Assembly (NCBI GenBank): GCA_002085205.1
Contig: NATF01000029.1
Location: forward strand, 1 to 7,508
From: Candidatus Cloacimonas sp. 4484_275
GTDB lineage: Bacteria > Cloacimonadota > Cloacimonadia > Cloacimonadales > TCS61
Length of the DNA stretch: 7,508 nt
Direction of reading: 5' to 3'
Shown here: one piece after another, positions 6,996 through 7,508 of the stretch
Layout: each line of letters begins with the position of its first letter
How positions within the stretch are numbered: position 1 is the stretch's first letter
The notes under the pieces: model-generated
Seen by the model: only the letters and a program-made list of their open reading frames with translations
What the model was told of the DNA's origin: nothing
The model's database searches: none
Made by a program: the position numbers and the translations under genes

Positions 6996-7067
6996 TCAGG
7001 GATGCAAGCAATAGGCTAAAGTCACATTTTATTTTTATAAATTTAGCTTATTGCTCAAGATCCCTGA
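6996..7067 (-). promoter_or_regulatory. Long interrupted stem-loop in the pnp leader, candidate RNase III/PNPase autoregulatory element
   Basis: The arms pair in three blocks. Bases 6996-7003 pair with 7060-7067 (8 bp, TCAGGGAT/ATCCCTGA). After a 3/4-base internal loop, 7007-7013 pair with 7049-7055 (7 bp, AGCAATA/TATTGCT). After one mismatch, 7015-7020 pair with 7042-7047 (6 bp, GCTAAA/TTTAGC). The apical loop at 7021-7041 is AT-rich. In the transcript it stands between an A-rich linker and the pnp ribosome site. In E. coli the pnp leader forms a long stem cut by RNase III, after which PNPase represses its own synthesis; position and shape here suggest the same, but that is inference. A small palindromic repeat element is an alternative. 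Confidence 0.6.
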
Positions 7068-7091
7068 ACTGTTTTTTTTGTTTTTGTGTAT

Positions 7092-7128
7092 AAAAGCAAA
7101 TTTGCGAAAGCCCGAAGACTTTCGCAAA
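7092..7128 (-). terminator. Intrinsic terminator or attenuator after rpsO, with C(UUCG)G tetraloop
   Basis: In the transcript UUUGCGAAAGUC pairs with GGCUUUCGCAAA (12 bp with one G-U pair) around a UUCG loop closed by C-G, an exceptionally stable hairpin. It begins nine bases after the rpsO stop. The following tract is UUUGCUUUU (7100-7092), interrupted by GC, which suggests leaky termination so that some polymerases continue into pnp. E. coli has an attenuating terminator at the same position. It may also protect the rpsO mRNA 3' end. Confidence 0.75.
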
Positions 7129-7136
7129 AATATTCT

Positions 7137-7406
7137 CTATTTTCTCAGTCCGAGTGCTTTAATCAATTTTCTATACCTATTCACATCTTTTTGCTGTAAA
7201 TAATTAAGTAATCTTTTTCTTTGACCGATCATCTTCAGCAAACTTCGGCGCGTATGAAAATCTTTTTTGTGAACTTTAAGATGTTCGGTAATACTTTTGA
7301 TGCGATAGGTAAGCAAAGCAACCTGGACTTCCGGTGAGCCGGTGTCCGAATCATGGAGTTTGAATTCTGCCATGATAGCCTTCTTGGCTTCTGGTGTAAG
7401 CGACAT
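7137..7406 (-). CDS. rpsO: 30S ribosomal protein S15
   Basis: This complete 89-residue protein has the standard S15 length. S15 binds the central domain of 16S rRNA early in 30S assembly and contributes to a 30S-50S bridge. Family motifs are KLHDSDTGSPEVQVALLTYRI (from about residue 16), HKKDFHTRRSLLKMIGQRKRLLNYL (about 46-70) and the C-terminal RYRKLIKALGLRK. The ATG at 7404-7406 is preferred because AGGAGG (7411-7416) precedes it by four bases; an in-frame TTG at 7419-7421 would place that Shine-Dalgarno inside the coding region. pnp follows, the conserved bacterial arrangement. The leader holds small inverted repeats that could serve S15 autoregulation. Confidence 0.98.
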   Translation of the reverse strand: MSLTPEAKKAIMAEFKLHDSDTGSPEVQVALLTYRIKSITEHLKVHKKDFHTRRSLLKMIGQRKRLLNYLQQKDVNRYRKLIKALGLRK

Positions 7407-7508
7407 TTTTCCTCCTTTCAAATTTTGGACAAAGGAAAATTTTCCCTTTTCTTTGTAAAGATTTTTTATCTTTTACAATCGGAAACAAAATTCAAGTTTA
7501 TTTGTTTT
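7407..7508 (-). promoter_or_regulatory. rpsO: rpsO leader with inverted repeats around the ribosome site
   Basis: This is upstream sequence with no gene. An imperfect inverted repeat spans 7455-7476 (GTAAAGAT, T5 loop, ATCTTTTAC, one bulge). A perfect palindrome GGAAAATTTTCC lies at 7434-7445. In the transcript UCCUUU (7436 to 7431) can pair with AAAGGA (7418 to 7413), part of the Shine-Dalgarno, enclosing a 12-base loop; the same UCCUUU can instead pair with the upstream AAAGGGA. These are mutually exclusive structures. A weak promoter-like TTGAAT (7490-7495) has no convincing -10 partner. S15 represses its own mRNA through varied leader folds in several bacteria, so a regulatory role is plausible but unproven. 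Confidence 0.4.

Noticed and set aside
7087..7092. TATACA as a -10 box for a separate pnp promoter
   Set aside because: No acceptable -35 lies 16-18 bases upstream; that position falls in the terminator loop.
7407..7421. TTG at 7419-7421 as the rpsO start
   Set aside because: It would add five residues (MKGGK) encoded by the Shine-Dalgarno itself; the ATG at 7404-7406 gives the standard 89-residue S15.

Overview
The window is a compact, AT-rich bacterial segment in which every supportable gene lies on the minus strand. Read in the direction of transcription (right to left), the order is: rpsO (ribosomal protein S15), pnp (polynucleotide phosphorylase, broken into two frames), ahcY (S-adenosylhomocysteine hydrolase), a WbpA/TviB-type UDP-N-acetylglucosamine 6-dehydrogenase, a NusG paralogue of the RfaH/UpxY/LoaP kind, a GalE-like NAD-dependent sugar epimerase, and the first 176 codons of hflK, which runs off the left edge. 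No tRNA, rRNA, CRISPR array, insertion sequence or phage gene was seen. No gene-free stretch exceeds 300 bases; the longest is the 155-base rpsO-pnp spacer.

The genes suggest a Gram-negative-type bacterium: HflK is a membrane FtsH partner, and the dehydrogenase and epimerase make sugar nucleotides for envelope polysaccharide. Clear AGGAGG/AAGGAG Shine-Dalgarno motifs precede most genes, which argues against typical Bacteroidota. Together with the low GC content this would fit an uncultured lineage near the FCB group (for example Cloacimonadota-like), but that placement is a guess and the sequence does not prove it.

Region 7407-7508 is the rpsO leader, with small inverted repeats that could mask the ribosome site. 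Region 6981-7136 holds two strong RNA structures. The first is a 12-bp hairpin capped by a C(UUCG)G tetraloop just after rpsO. The second is a long interrupted stem of 21 base pairs immediately before the pnp ribosome site. This layout resembles Escherichia coli rpsO-pnp, where a terminator attenuates readthrough and a long leader hairpin cut by RNase III allows PNPase autoregulation. Region 4870-6980 is pnp, with a frame break and about 33-34 conserved residues missing at 6384-6390; the catalytic, KH and S1 domains are otherwise intact. Region 602-4821 holds ahcY and three tightly packed envelope/regulatory genes with gaps of 27, 2 and 3 bases, so they look like one transcript. hflK follows after a 71-base gap and may have its own promoter.

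Functionally the window joins translation and RNA decay (S15, PNPase), the activated methyl cycle (AhcY), UDP-sugar synthesis (dehydrogenase, epimerase) with a dedicated antitermination factor, and membrane protein quality control (HflK). Most of it is conserved housekeeping. The points worth attention are the broken pnp, the two RNA structures around it, the rpsO leader, and the NusG paralogue lying inside the operon rather than at its head.
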